A stretch of DNA of 56,249 nt from an uncultured Methanobrevibacter sp. (GTDB lineage Archaea; Methanobacteriota; Methanobacteria; Methanobacteriales; Methanobacteriaceae): NCBI RefSeq assembly GCF_902770715.1, contig NZ_CACXTS010000010.1, positions 1 to 56,249 of the forward strand, read 5' to 3'. The notes beneath the pieces are model-generated. The model was given only the letters and a program-made list of their open reading frames with translations. It did not search any database and was not told the origin of the DNA. Each line of letters opens with the position of its first letter. Positions within the stretch are counted from its first letter, which is position 1. This document shows positions 47,052 through 54,360 of the stretch, in pieces. The position numbers and the translations under genes were made by a program.

Positions 47052-47609
47052 ATGTACAAATATATTAGAGATGCATGGAAAAATCCAGATGAGTCCTACG
47101 TACGTGAACTCATGTGGCAAAGAGCTCCTAAATGGAGAAAGCAAAAAGCAGTTCAAAGAATTGAAAGACCAACTAGACTCGACAGAGCTAGAAGCTTAGG
47201 TTACAGAGCTAAAAAAGGATTTGTTTTAGTAAGAACCAGAGTAAGACGTGGTGGAAGAAGGAAAACTCGTCACTTCAATGGTCGTAAACCTAAAAGAATG
47301 GGTGTAAACAAAATTACCCAAGCAAAATCTATTCAAAGAATTGCTGAAGAACGTGTAGCTAAAAAATACCCTAACTTAGAAGTATTGAACTCCTACTGGG
47401 TATGGTCTACAGGAAAACATAAATATTACGAAGTAATTTTAGTTGATCCTAACAGTCCTTCTATCATTAACGATAAGAAAATCAATTGGATCTGTTCCCA
47501 AAAACACACTAATAGAGCTCTCAGAGGCTTAACTAGTGCTGGTAACAAAGGACGTGGAATCAAATCCAAAGGAAAAGGATCAGAACAAGCTAGAAGAAGA
47601 AAATTATAA
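47052..47609 (+). CDS. rpl15e: 50S ribosomal protein L15e
   Basis: 185 residues, very basic, archaeal/eukaryotic large-subunit protein. Begins [20 protein letters not shown], as usual for the family, which together with AAGGTG upstream fixes the start at 47052 rather than 47016. Typical blocks [20 protein letters not shown] and [13 protein letters not shown] are present. Highly expressed-type codon use. Followed 35 bp later, across a T-rich stretch, by the predicted exosome subunit. Confidence 0.96.
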   Translation: MYKYIRDAWKNPDESYVRELMWQRAPKWRKQKAVQRIERPTRLDRARSLGYRAKKGFVLVRTRVRRGGRRKTRHFNGRKPKRMGVNKITQAKSIQRIAEERVAKKYPNLEVLNSYWVWSTGKHKYYEVILVDPNSPSIINDKKINWICSQKHTNRALRGLTSAGNKGRGIKSKGKGSEQARRRKL

Positions 47610-47644
47610 TTCTTCTTTTAATTTTTTTTCTTTTTTTGATTTAA

Positions 47645-48064
47645 ATGATTCATAATATTAAATTCAGAGCTTTCGTTTATGAAAATGAAAGCGTTGATGA
47701 GATTTCTCAAGCTATTTTAAATTTACTTCCTGAAGCCGAAATCGAAGCTGAAGAGGCTGAAGGATTAATGGAAGATAAGATAATTATTTTATCCGGTACG
47801 GTATCTAAAAAAAGATACACAAAGACTTTTTTTAACAAACTTCTCGAATCTGTTGATTTGGAAAAATTAAACAATGATTTAGAGCGTAAGATGGATGAAA
47901 AAGGTAATTGGTTTTTAAGATTCGATAAATCTGACGCTCTGGATGAAAAATTTACTATTCTTGATAAAGGCGATGCAATTCACCTTAAAATTAAAATTGC
48001 CGCTTTTCCTGCTAAAAAACAAATTGCAGTTGATAAGGTACGTGAAGCTATTCTAAGTGATTAA
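47645..48064 (+). CDS. Predicted exosome subunit / RNA-binding domain protein
   Basis: 139 residues of the archaeal COG1325-type family, an L5-like RNA-binding fold often encoded beside rpl15e and RNase P or exosome genes. Visible pattern: N-terminal strand IHNIKFRAFVYENES, acidic helix, GNWFLRFDKSDAL in the middle, C-terminal KIKIAAFPAKKQ. Likely RNA processing or ribosome assembly. Its stop directly abuts the next ATG. Confidence 0.8.
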   Translation: MIHNIKFRAFVYENESVDEISQAILNLLPEAEIEAEEAEGLMEDKIIILSGTVSKKRYTKTFFNKLLESVDLEKLNNDLERKMDEKGNWFLRFDKSDALDEKFTILDKGDAIHLKIKIAAFPAKKQIAVDKVREAILSD

Positions 48065-48745
48065 ATGGATTTCGATGATATCATTTGCGAATTGGAAGAA
48101 TTGTCAGATGATTATTTTGCCGAAAACATGAAAAGATTCGGCATTAGATATGTAAAAAGCTATGGATTAAGACTTCCTCAGATTAGAAAAATAGCTAAGG
48201 GCTGCGGCAAAGACCATGAGCTCGCATCAAGACTTTGGAACCACGGATATCATGAAACATACCTTTTGGCGACACTTGTTGAAGAGCCCGAAAAGGTAAC
48301 TTCTGCACAATTGGATTATTGGGTTAATTCATTCTATTCATGGGATTTGGTTGACCAGGCATGCATTAACCTTTTGAGATTCATTCCCCAAGCCCTTGAT
48401 AACATATTTGTCTGGTGCCGCGCTGAAGAGGAATTTGTCAAAAGAACGGCATTCAGTTTGATTGCTGTTTTGGCGGTTCATGAAAAGGGTTCTGATTTTG
48501 ACAAGTATTTTGATATTCTTAAGGAAGGCTCAAAGGATAATCGCAATTTCGTTAAAAAGTCAGTTAACTGGGCAATAAGACAAATCGGCAAATCTAATTT
48601 GGAAAATAACCGAAAAGCTATTGAACTTTCACATGACATTCTTGAAATCGACAATAAGTCAAGCAAATGGGTTGCCCGGAATGCTTTAAAGGAATTGGAA
48701 AGCGACAAGGTTCAAAAGAAGCTTGCAAAATCCACTTCCCAATAA
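48065..48745 (+). CDS. AlkD-like DNA alkylation repair protein (HEAT repeat)
   Basis: 226 residues, all helical HEAT-like repeats. The pattern RYVKSYGLRLPQIRKIAK near residue 27, WDLVDQAC near 98 and the C-terminal KKSVNWAIRQIGKSN match the AlkC/AlkD-type DNA glycosylase family that removes alkylated bases. Starts immediately after the preceding stop with GTGAT just upstream, so coupled to the RNA-binding gene although functionally unrelated. Confidence 0.85.
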   Translation: MDFDDIICELEELSDDYFAENMKRFGIRYVKSYGLRLPQIRKIAKGCGKDHELASRLWNHGYHETYLLATLVEEPEKVTSAQLDYWVNSFYSWDLVDQACINLLRFIPQALDNIFVWCRAEEEFVKRTAFSLIAVLAVHEKGSDFDKYFDILKEGSKDNRNFVKKSVNWAIRQIGKSNLENNRKAIELSHDILEIDNKSSKWVARNALKELESDKVQKKLAKSTSQ

Positions 48746-48792
48746 GTAAAGTTTATTTTAGAAAAGATATAATATATTTTCAAGGTGTTGAT

Positions 48793-49179
48793 ATGGAAAA
48801 GCAAAGCTATTATTTAATAATCTTATTGGTTGCCTTTGTAATCTGCATTGGAGTATTCTGGTTTCAGTTCAACAATGATGTAGCTACTTTTATGATGTTG
48901 AATGAGACTGAAGTATCTGAAGGCGGATCATTTTCAGGCATGTTGGTTGATGCCTACGGATATGGCGTTGCAAACCAAACAATTACATTCCACAAGCCGG
49001 GTCATGAAATGGGAACCCTTGTTGATGCAGTCACTGATGAAAATGGCCAATTTACAATTGAAAATGCAGAATATTTGCCTGATGCAGGTAAGGATAATTA
49101 CTATGGTGATTTCACATTTGCGGGTAATGGCAAATATCAAGGATGCACATATGAAGGCAATGTTACTGTAGTTCCTTAA
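48793..49179 (+). CDS. Small membrane-anchored Ig-like surface protein
   Basis: 128 residues. An N-terminal uncleaved-looking helix (about 7-25) is followed by one Ig-like or carboxypeptidase-regulatory-like domain (VDAYGYGVANQTITFHKPG, TDENGQFTIENAEYLP). AAGGTG precedes the ATG at 48793; longer readings starting inside the AlkD gene have no ribosome site. Faces the outside; partner unknown. Confidence 0.78.
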   Translation: MEKQSYYLIILLVAFVICIGVFWFQFNNDVATFMMLNETEVSEGGSFSGMLVDAYGYGVANQTITFHKPGHEMGTLVDAVTDENGQFTIENAEYLPDAGKDNYYGDFTFAGNGKYQGCTYEGNVTVVP

Positions 49180-49199
49180 TATTCATAATCATATAATAT

Positions 49200-49247
49200 T
49201 GGAAAGATCTGTGCCAAGTACATTCTTTCCATACCTAATTTTTTTCA
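49200..49247 (+). terminator. Hairpin terminator between convergent genes
   Basis: TGGAAAGA and TCTTTCCA are 8-bp arms with a 16-base loop, followed by a T7 run. Confidence 0.5.
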
Positions 49248-50699
49248 TTGTCTTTTTTCAGGGATATTCGTAAAGATATAACTCAATATTAAAATGACAG
49301 CTGTAATCATGCCATAAACAATCAATTCAAAATTATTAGCATCTAAAAGTAAATTATACACTCCAGTTCCCCACATTAAGAACAAAAAGATAGGCAATAT
49401 ATATTTAAGGACAAACACCCAGGTTTTTCCAACTTTAACCCTGTCATTTTCATTCAATACTGGAATAACTCCTTCAATATCATAGAGCCATCCGAATATT
49501 ATGCATTGAATTGCAATTAAAAGAAGAATGCAGAATTCCGTAATGAAACTGTCGACGATGCCCACAAGATAGCTGCTGATTCCTGTTGTGAACAATAGTG
49601 AGAGAATGCATCCAACTATTGACAATATGGTTACTGCTTTTTTACGGGACCAATTTAGCTTATGGACGGTTGAATTTATCATCGGCTCGAAGACCGCAAC
49701 AGCAGAAGTTATTCCGGCGAATAATATTGCTATGAATAATAATGGAGCAATTATACGACCAATAGGTCCCATAATATTGAAAATCATTGGAAAGACAACA
49801 AATACCAGTCCAGTACCTTCGCTTACCAATTCAACCATTGGTGTTCCAGAGGTATAGGACATATATCCGAGAATGGAAAATATTCCAAATGCGGTACATA
49901 CTTCAAATGCGCAATTTGCAAAAACCACAATCAAGACGTTGTCGGTCAATTTTGATCCATCAGGCAAATAACTGGCATATGTTAATGAAATTGATTCTCC
50001 CATACTTAATGAGAAAATGATTTGTGAAAAGGCTGCCAGCCAAATGTTCACGTTCAAAAGCATTTGCCAATCGGGTTTCAGCAATGCGTTTATGCCTATG
50101 CCCGCTCCAGGAAGCGTTAATGCAAAAATGATAATGAATGCCATTATCCCGAAAAGCAGAGGGATTAGAATCTTTGAAGCTTTACCAATTCCTTCATTCA
50201 AATCCTTATGGGAAATGTACCAAACAAAAATCCAAACTATCAACATTGAAATGGTTGTTGGAATTATGAAATTCGCCATATTGGATAGATTTGAACTTCC
50301 ACCAACATTCTTTACAAAATAAAGTGCGGAATCGCTTCCCCAGTTGAAATTAAAACTGGAGCCCAAATATACCAGGTCCCAGCCCACTATAACTAAATAA
50401 TAAATTAAAACAAAATAGATAATTAAAACCAATGCCCATGAAATGTACTCCAATTTAGGATTTATGCTCTTTAAAATATTGGAAAATGAATCCTTGTGCC
50501 TGAATCCGATACCGTATTCCAATACAAGAAATGGGATGCCCATAATTAGAATCGCAACTAAATATGGTATAAAGAAAGTTCCTCCACCATTGGAATAGAC
50601 CACATAGCTATAACGCCAAATATTGCCCAATCCAACGGCTGCTCCAATCATTGATAAAAGAAAAGCAATTCGTGAATTCCATTGACTTTCATTAAGCAT
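49245..50699 (-). CDS. Sodium-dependent neurotransmitter:symporter (NSS/SNF) family transporter
   Basis: 484 residues, about 11 to 12 helices. The N-terminal family signature is complete: IAFLLSMIGAAVGLGNIWRY (about 9-28) with GGGTFFIPYL after it, the unwound TM1 that binds substrate and sodium in LeuT. TM6 region FSLSMGESISLTYASY is also typical. Probably imports an amino acid with Na+. GGTG precedes the ATG. Monocistronic. Confidence 0.92.
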   Translation of the reverse strand: MLNESQWNSRIAFLLSMIGAAVGLGNIWRYSYVVYSNGGGTFFIPYLVAILIMGIPFLVLEYGIGFRHKDSFSNILKSINPKLEYISWALVLIIYFVLIYYLVIVGWDLVYLGSSFNFNWGSDSALYFVKNVGGSSNLSNMANFIIPTTISMLIVWIFVWYISHKDLNEGIGKASKILIPLLFGIMAFIIIFALTLPGAGIGINALLKPDWQMLLNVNIWLAAFSQIIFSLSMGESISLTYASYLPDGSKLTDNVLIVVFANCAFEVCTAFGIFSILGYMSYTSGTPMVELVSEGTGLVFVVFPMIFNIMGPIGRIIAPLLFIAILFAGITSAVAVFEPMINSTVHKLNWSRKKAVTILSIVGCILSLLFTTGISSYLVGIVDSFITEFCILLLIAIQCIIFGWLYDIEGVIPVLNENDRVKVGKTWVFVLKYILPIFLFLMWGTGVYNLLLDANNFELIVYGMITAVILILSYIFTNIPEKRQ

Positions 50700-51017
50700 T
50701 AGTCATACACCGGATAAATCTTTATTTTAGAAGCAATATAAACATGTTGGTATATTATTTTTTACTCTAAAAGATTATTTTCTTTAAGATTGAACTAATT
50801 CTTTTAATCATATATTCTAAAAATTAAATTATTATTTAAATGTTCAAGTTTATTTTTCCATATAATTGTCCTTTTTAAGTCTGAAAAATGTTATAGCTTC
50901 TTTAAATTATTTTTTTTTTTATTTTTTTAATTTTAATTCAATTAACGCTTTTGGCAAATTTTTTTTTAGTAAAATATTTCTCCTTTTATTTGACTTTCTA
51001 TACCATGAACATACTTT
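50700..51017. other. AT-rich intergenic region
   Basis: 318 bp between two minus-strand genes. It contains the NSS promoter (TTTATATT on the minus strand near 50741) and several long T-runs between 50900 and 50970. I see no ORF, RNA gene or repeat here. Confidence 0.6.
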
Positions 51018-51593
51018 TTAATATTTAATAGAATAGACAATTGACCGTATAACGCTTATCAAACAGCATATGCTGATTGCAAAGGGATATCCTAAAAAGG
51101 CAATTACCAAACCAAAGAGGAACAGTATGAATGGAATGACCAGTGCATTTTTCACATCCAATGCCTTTGATAAGTACTCTTGATCGGAGTTAACATCAAG
51201 CAATGATTTTGCCATCCAAAACAGAATGATATTGACAAAGATGAAATCCAAACCGTATAATACTTCAGCCAGTAAAGAAAACGGATTATTTGCAACAAAT
51301 GTTGTTAAATATGGAATAAGTGAAACAATCAACAGCAGAAATATATTCTGCCAAATTATCTTTGCATTAATGCGTTCAACATGGTTATAGATTAAATGAT
51401 GGTATTGCCAAAGGTTGGTGCAGACTAAAAAACTTATCAAATAAGCAAAATAGGAAGTCTTAAGTGCTAAAATAGATGGGATGGATGCGGCAGCCGGTTG
51501 GGGCAATTCCAAAACAAGGATTGTTACAATAATTGCAATAATCGCATCATAAAATGCTTCAAGTCTGTTGGTTGACATATATTTTTCGTTCAT
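51018..51593 (-). CDS. TMEM175/DUF1211-type potassium channel-like protein
   Basis: 191 residues with six helices. The TM1 motif RLEAFYDAIIAIIVTILVLE resembles the RxxxFSDA signature of prokaryotic TMEM175 channels, with Tyr where Ser is usual. Bacterial and archaeal members form tetrameric, potassium-permeable leak channels. No good ribosome site is seen; the first ATG is used. Lies about 100 bp downstream of the sensor-like gene at 51693 on the same strand. Confidence 0.83.
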   Translation of the reverse strand: MNEKYMSTNRLEAFYDAIIAIIVTILVLELPQPAAASIPSILALKTSYFAYLISFLVCTNLWQYHHLIYNHVERINAKIIWQNIFLLLIVSLIPYLTTFVANNPFSLLAEVLYGLDFIFVNIILFWMAKSLLDVNSDQEYLSKALDVKNALVIPFILFLFGLVIAFLGYPFAISICCLISVIRSIVYSIKY

Positions 51594-51692
51594 GTTTTCA
51601 TTTTTAATTTAAAATAAATAAATTTTTTCTTAAAAATTATCCTAAACTGCTTCTAATATGGCGAACTGTTTACAAAATTTCCACAAAATTAA

Positions 51693-52769
51693 TTACAATT
51701 TGTTTTTGATATCACTCAGCTCTTGCTCTAATTTATCAACTTTATTTTTATATTCCTTTAATTCTTGTGATATTTCAATAATCCTATCAGTGTTTAAATC
51801 AATTATATCAGTATTGACTGAGATTTTATCAGTGTTGTCATCAAGTGTCTGTTTTAATTCTTCGCTTATTAGTATTTCCTCTTTTTTCTCACCTAGGAAC
51901 ATGGTAAAGAGCAACATTCCAAGAACAGCACTAAAGGTCATTGGAGCATAAAGAGTATTGGCAATAAGGAGTCCATCTGGTCGAGGGGTTAATACGGTTA
52001 TAAGAAACATGTCAAAGCCACTATATAAAAGCATTAAAAGCGCAGCTTTATATGCTCTTAAGAATTTCCTGCCGTTCCATATATGAACGAAACTTCCAAC
52101 AATACTTGCCAGTATTGTTGCAACACTGCATGCCAATGCTGTAGTTCTTCCCATGTTATATCTCCAGAGTCCAGATATTAATCCTACAGGTATTCCGACA
52201 TAGGGTCCTCCAAGCATTGAGGCTATCATTACAATTAATCCTCTTGAATTAGCGGGAATTCCATTAATATCCATAGTGAAATATGATGCAAGAATTCCAA
52301 TTATGGAACATATGATAATCTGCGAGATTATGGTTTTACGGGAAGTATCACCTTTAACTATAGCTTGAAAACTTTTAGATTTAGTGGCAATGTATGTTAT
52401 AATCAAAATTACAGATAACATTCTAAACATTTCTAGAAATGGAGCCCATAATGATTCACCATTAGCGGATTTATTAAAATAAGAAATAGTAAGGCTTAAC
52501 AAACCCATAATAATTAGATAACCGATTTCATAAACTGATCCGTCGGTTAATTCTTTAAGTTTCGAGAGCCTAGTTGAAATAAAACCTAAAATTATGATTG
52601 CTGAAATGACTGTAACAAGGTCATGTAAAACTGATGCGTTTATATTCTTAATAATGACCATATAAGCAAATAGATTAAAAAACAAGGCTAGATTAAAAAT
52701 AAACATTATTGAAAATAATATTAGAATCTTCTTATCGCCTGTGAGTTTATTTTTAAGATTAGAAAACAT
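51693..52769 (-). CDS. LytS-type 5TM sensor domain with coiled-coil tail and no kinase
   Basis: 358 residues with about eight helices. The 5TMR-LYT core is clear (NSRGLIVMIASMLGGPYVGI and LISGLWRYNMGRTTALAC). From about residue 290 a charged heptad-like coiled coil replaces the usual histidine kinase or GGDEF output. It could sense a ligand and signal through a partner that binds the coiled coil. TATA-like ATATAAATA near 52800 on the minus strand puts the message start within about 5 nt of the ATG, and no ribosome site exists, so translation is probably leaderless. Confidence 0.82.
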   Translation of the reverse strand: MFSNLKNKLTGDKKILILFSIMFIFNLALFFNLFAYMVIIKNINASVLHDLVTVISAIIILGFISTRLSKLKELTDGSVYEIGYLIIMGLLSLTISYFNKSANGESLWAPFLEMFRMLSVILIITYIATKSKSFQAIVKGDTSRKTIISQIIICSIIGILASYFTMDINGIPANSRGLIVMIASMLGGPYVGIPVGLISGLWRYNMGRTTALACSVATILASIVGSFVHIWNGRKFLRAYKAALLMLLYSGFDMFLITVLTPRPDGLLIANTLYAPMTFSAVLGMLLFTMFLGEKKEEILISEELKQTLDDNTDKISVNTDIIDLNTDRIIEISQELKEYKNKVDKLEQELSDIKNKL

Positions 52770-52842
52770 ACTATTTTATATTATGCACTATGAAGATATT
52801 TATATCTTAACGGATAGAATGTTGAAATATCAGATTTAAATT

Positions 52843-52874
52843 AAAAAAAAGGGGATTAAAACTTAAGAAATCCC
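52843..52874 (-). terminator. Minus-strand terminator of the small transcript
   Basis: On the minus strand GGGATT pairs with AATCCC around an 11-base loop and is followed by C and eight T. It lies 50 bp after the 43-codon ORF. An 18-codon ORF (52856-52912, minus) runs into it but has no ribosome site. Confidence 0.6.
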
Positions 52875-52923
52875 TTGCCAAATAACTTTCTGTTTGACTC
52901 TTGAACTTTCATTTTGGAGTCTT

Positions 52924-53055
52924 TTAAGAGTCTCCATATGATTTTTTAAGTAAGTCTAGTGATAATATCAATATTTTCATCAACTCTTCCATTTGATGTA
53001 AGGATTCATCTTTAATTTCGAAAAGAAGATTGATTGATTCCCAGGTTAATTCCAT
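52924..53055 (-). CDS. Possible leaderless 43-residue protein
   Basis: Starts MELTWESINLLFEIKDES and ends LLKKSYGDS; acidic, leucine-rich and strongly helical in pattern, without recognisable family. No ribosome site, but a TATA-like TTTAAAAA (53077-53084, minus) is centred 26 bp before the ATG, just right for a leaderless message, and a hairpin terminator follows. Promoter, ORF and terminator together suggest a real gene, though the ORF length alone is not significant. A helical antitoxin or small regulator is conceivable. Confidence 0.4.
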   Translation of the reverse strand: MELTWESINLLFEIKDESLHQMEELMKILILSLDLLKKSYGDS

Positions 53056-53187
53056 TCTTTTTCTAATATTATTTACTTTTTAAATTTGAAAAAAGTTTCT
53101 TGCAGAATTATTTTTGCTAAAACTAGATTAATTATATATAATTTAAAAATGAAATAACTAACTAGTTATATTTTGGAGAGGAGTTAT

Positions 53188-53593
53188 ATGAAAGGGCATG
53201 CGAAAGTTGTCATACTTATGTTTTCTCTACACTACTTTTTTTAGAAATCATGATAATTAAATATTTTCATCTATACTGGGTGAAACTGGGATGGTGGAAA
53301 TACAAATCCTGAACATGTACTATAATCACTGACACAACCTGAACCAATTAATGATACAAAGGTAACTACTTGAGTATTATTGGAAAAGTTGCAGGGTAAG
53401 ATGCTGAAATTATTATAAACAATTGATGACAAGCAATTATTGTTACGCCAATGCCAACATGAAGCTGGTCAAAAAGAACCAAAAATTGCATAATCCGGAT
53501 TCGCCGTTGATACTTGGTGAGGTTAAAGAGGGCGAAACAGTAATGGAAGTTACAGAACCAAGCTATATTGACACACAACAAAAATTGATTTGA
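53188..53593 (+). pseudogene. Decayed gene; C-terminal fragment has a second copy at the window end
   Basis: Upstream are a TATA-like TTATATATAAT (about 53132) and a strong GGAGAGGAG. The frame begins MKGHAKVVILMFSLHYFF and stops after 18 codons. Beyond it are only broken frames until 53444, where 49 codons are open (ANANMKLVKKNQKLHNPDSP region, ending IDTQQKLI). That stretch matches 24 of 33 residues of the frame at 56148-56249 with mostly third-base differences, so it was once coding. The original product is not recognised. The palindrome TAACTAGTTA lies between TATA and start. Confidence 0.5.
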
Positions 53594-53670
53594 TTTTTGC
53601 ATAGTGCTTTTAGTAAAAAAAAGATAGTTATAATAATTTAATCAATTTATTAAAAAAAGAGTCATAAGTT

Positions 53671-53720
53671 GTGCAGGTTCACCTCGCTTTGGTTGCGAGG
53701 TGTCTTTTTGCACTTTTTTT
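53671..53720. terminator. Strong two-part hairpin, terminator for one or both strands
   Basis: CACCTCGC (53680-53687) and GCGAGGTG (53695-53702) form a perfect 8-bp GC-rich stem with a 7-base loop; GTGCA (53671-53675) and TGCAC (53709-53713) extend it. T-runs follow on both strands (53714-53720 plus; about 53650-53657 minus). It is much richer in G+C than its surroundings and stands right after the small-peptide genes on the minus strand. Confidence 0.65.
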
Positions 53721-53749
53721 CTGAATTTCAAGTGTTTAACCTCCAAATA

Positions 53750-53809
53750 TTAGTTGAATAGACTTGCGATTTTTTTGAAGAGTTTTGAGAAGCATCCTGT
53801 TGGTGCCAT
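53750..53809 (-). CDS. PSM-like 19-residue cationic amphipathic peptide (distal copy)
   Basis: Encodes MAPTGCFSKLFKKIASLFN. GGAGGTGGA, a near-perfect ribosome site, lies 4 bp before the ATG. Hydrophobic residues at 7, 10, 11, 14, 17 and 18 fall on one helical face and lysines at 9, 12 and 13 on the other. It shares KLF-K-IASLFN and the MAP start with the upstream copy at 53852. No signal peptide. Length, N-terminal Met-Ala and tandem arrangement recall staphylococcal phenol-soluble modulin alpha peptides; homology is not claimed. Confidence 0.6.
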   Translation of the reverse strand: MAPTGCFSKLFKKIASLFN

Positions 53810-53851
53810 ATTCTCCACCTCCGTGTTAATTATTTTTTTTTTATTTCGTGT

Positions 53852-53911
53852 TTAGTTGAATAGACTTGCGATCTTTATGAAGAGTTTTGTGAATCCTAAT
53901 ATTGGAGCCAT
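53852..53911 (-). CDS. PSM-like 19-residue cationic amphipathic peptide (proximal copy)
   Basis: Encodes MAPILGFTKLFIKIASLFN. AAGGTGAT lies 4 bp before the ATG. 13 of 19 residues are identical to the copy at 53750, and the match stops abruptly at the ribosome site and at the stop codon. This copy is more hydrophobic and has two lysines instead of three. First gene of a probable two-peptide operon with promoter at 54079-54087 (minus). Confidence 0.6.
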   Translation of the reverse strand: MAPILGFTKLFIKIASLFN

Positions 53912-54016
53912 GTTAATCACCTTTTTTTTAATAATTCATGTTCGACAGCAGTTTACATTTTTTTTGATCTTAATGGAAGATTATATTAATATCATTTTTT
54001 CACCTTTTGTTGTGGT

Positions 54017-54048
54017 GAAGTTCTCGTTTGATTTATTTTTAGAACTTC
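54017..54048 (-). promoter_or_regulatory. Leader hairpin of the small-peptide transcript
   Basis: GAAGTTCT and AGAACTTC are perfect 8-bp arms with a 16-base loop, located within the first 45 nt of the predicted message. Downstream in the leader AAGGTGA (54000-54006, minus) precedes a four-codon ORF, MILI, at 53981-53995. Both features suggest leader control but could be coincidental. Confidence 0.35.
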
Positions 54049-54078
54049 TCACACCTACTTATTAGTATAAAAAAGGAC

Positions 54079-54087
54079 ATATATAAA
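54079..54087 (-). promoter_or_regulatory. TATA box of the small-peptide operon
   Basis: TTTATATAT on the minus strand, predicted start near 54058 and a leader of about 147 nt to the first peptide. No other gene lies downstream on this strand before the hairpin at 53671-53720. Confidence 0.45.
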
Positions 54088-54273
54088 GTTTTTCGAATGT
54101 AAATGGTTACTTGCATCTTTAATTAGTAAAATAAGTAATTTTAGACAGTTTTAATTGGATTCTTCAGGATTTATGCTTCAGAGGTGATGAAAAAGCTATT
54201 GGAAATAATTCATATAAGTGCCGTCGGGTTTGTTGCCATAAAATTTATATAGATAAAATATATACTAATAATT

Positions 54274-54299
54274 GTTATTATAACTATTGTTATATTAAC
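54274..54299 (+). promoter_or_regulatory. Two spaced palindromes in the pdxS promoter region
   Basis: GTTATTATAAC (54274-54284) and GTTATATTAAC (54289-54299) are two palindromes of the same GTTA-x-TAAC type, 15 bp centre to centre, just downstream of a TATA-like ATATATAC near 54259. This is a plausible paired operator for control of PLP synthesis. Confidence 0.4.
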
Positions 54300-54360
54300 G
54301 TTTTAGGGAGCCCTTTTAATATATCCCCTTCAAACAATTCAGAAATAGGAGAACAAAAAA

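Noticed and set aside
52856..52912. 18-codon minus-strand frame MKVQESNRKLFGKGFLKF after the 43-codon ORF
   Set aside because: No ribosome site and it runs into the terminator stem; kept only as a note.
53366..53602. Minus-strand frame of 78 codons in the decayed region
   Set aside because: The opposite strand shows a frame conserved between two copies with silent changes, so the plus strand is the former coding strand.
53856..54065. Plus-strand frame of 69 codons over the small-peptide leader
   Set aside because: No ribosome site, T-rich low-complexity reading, and it lies antisense to the better supported mini-peptide unit.
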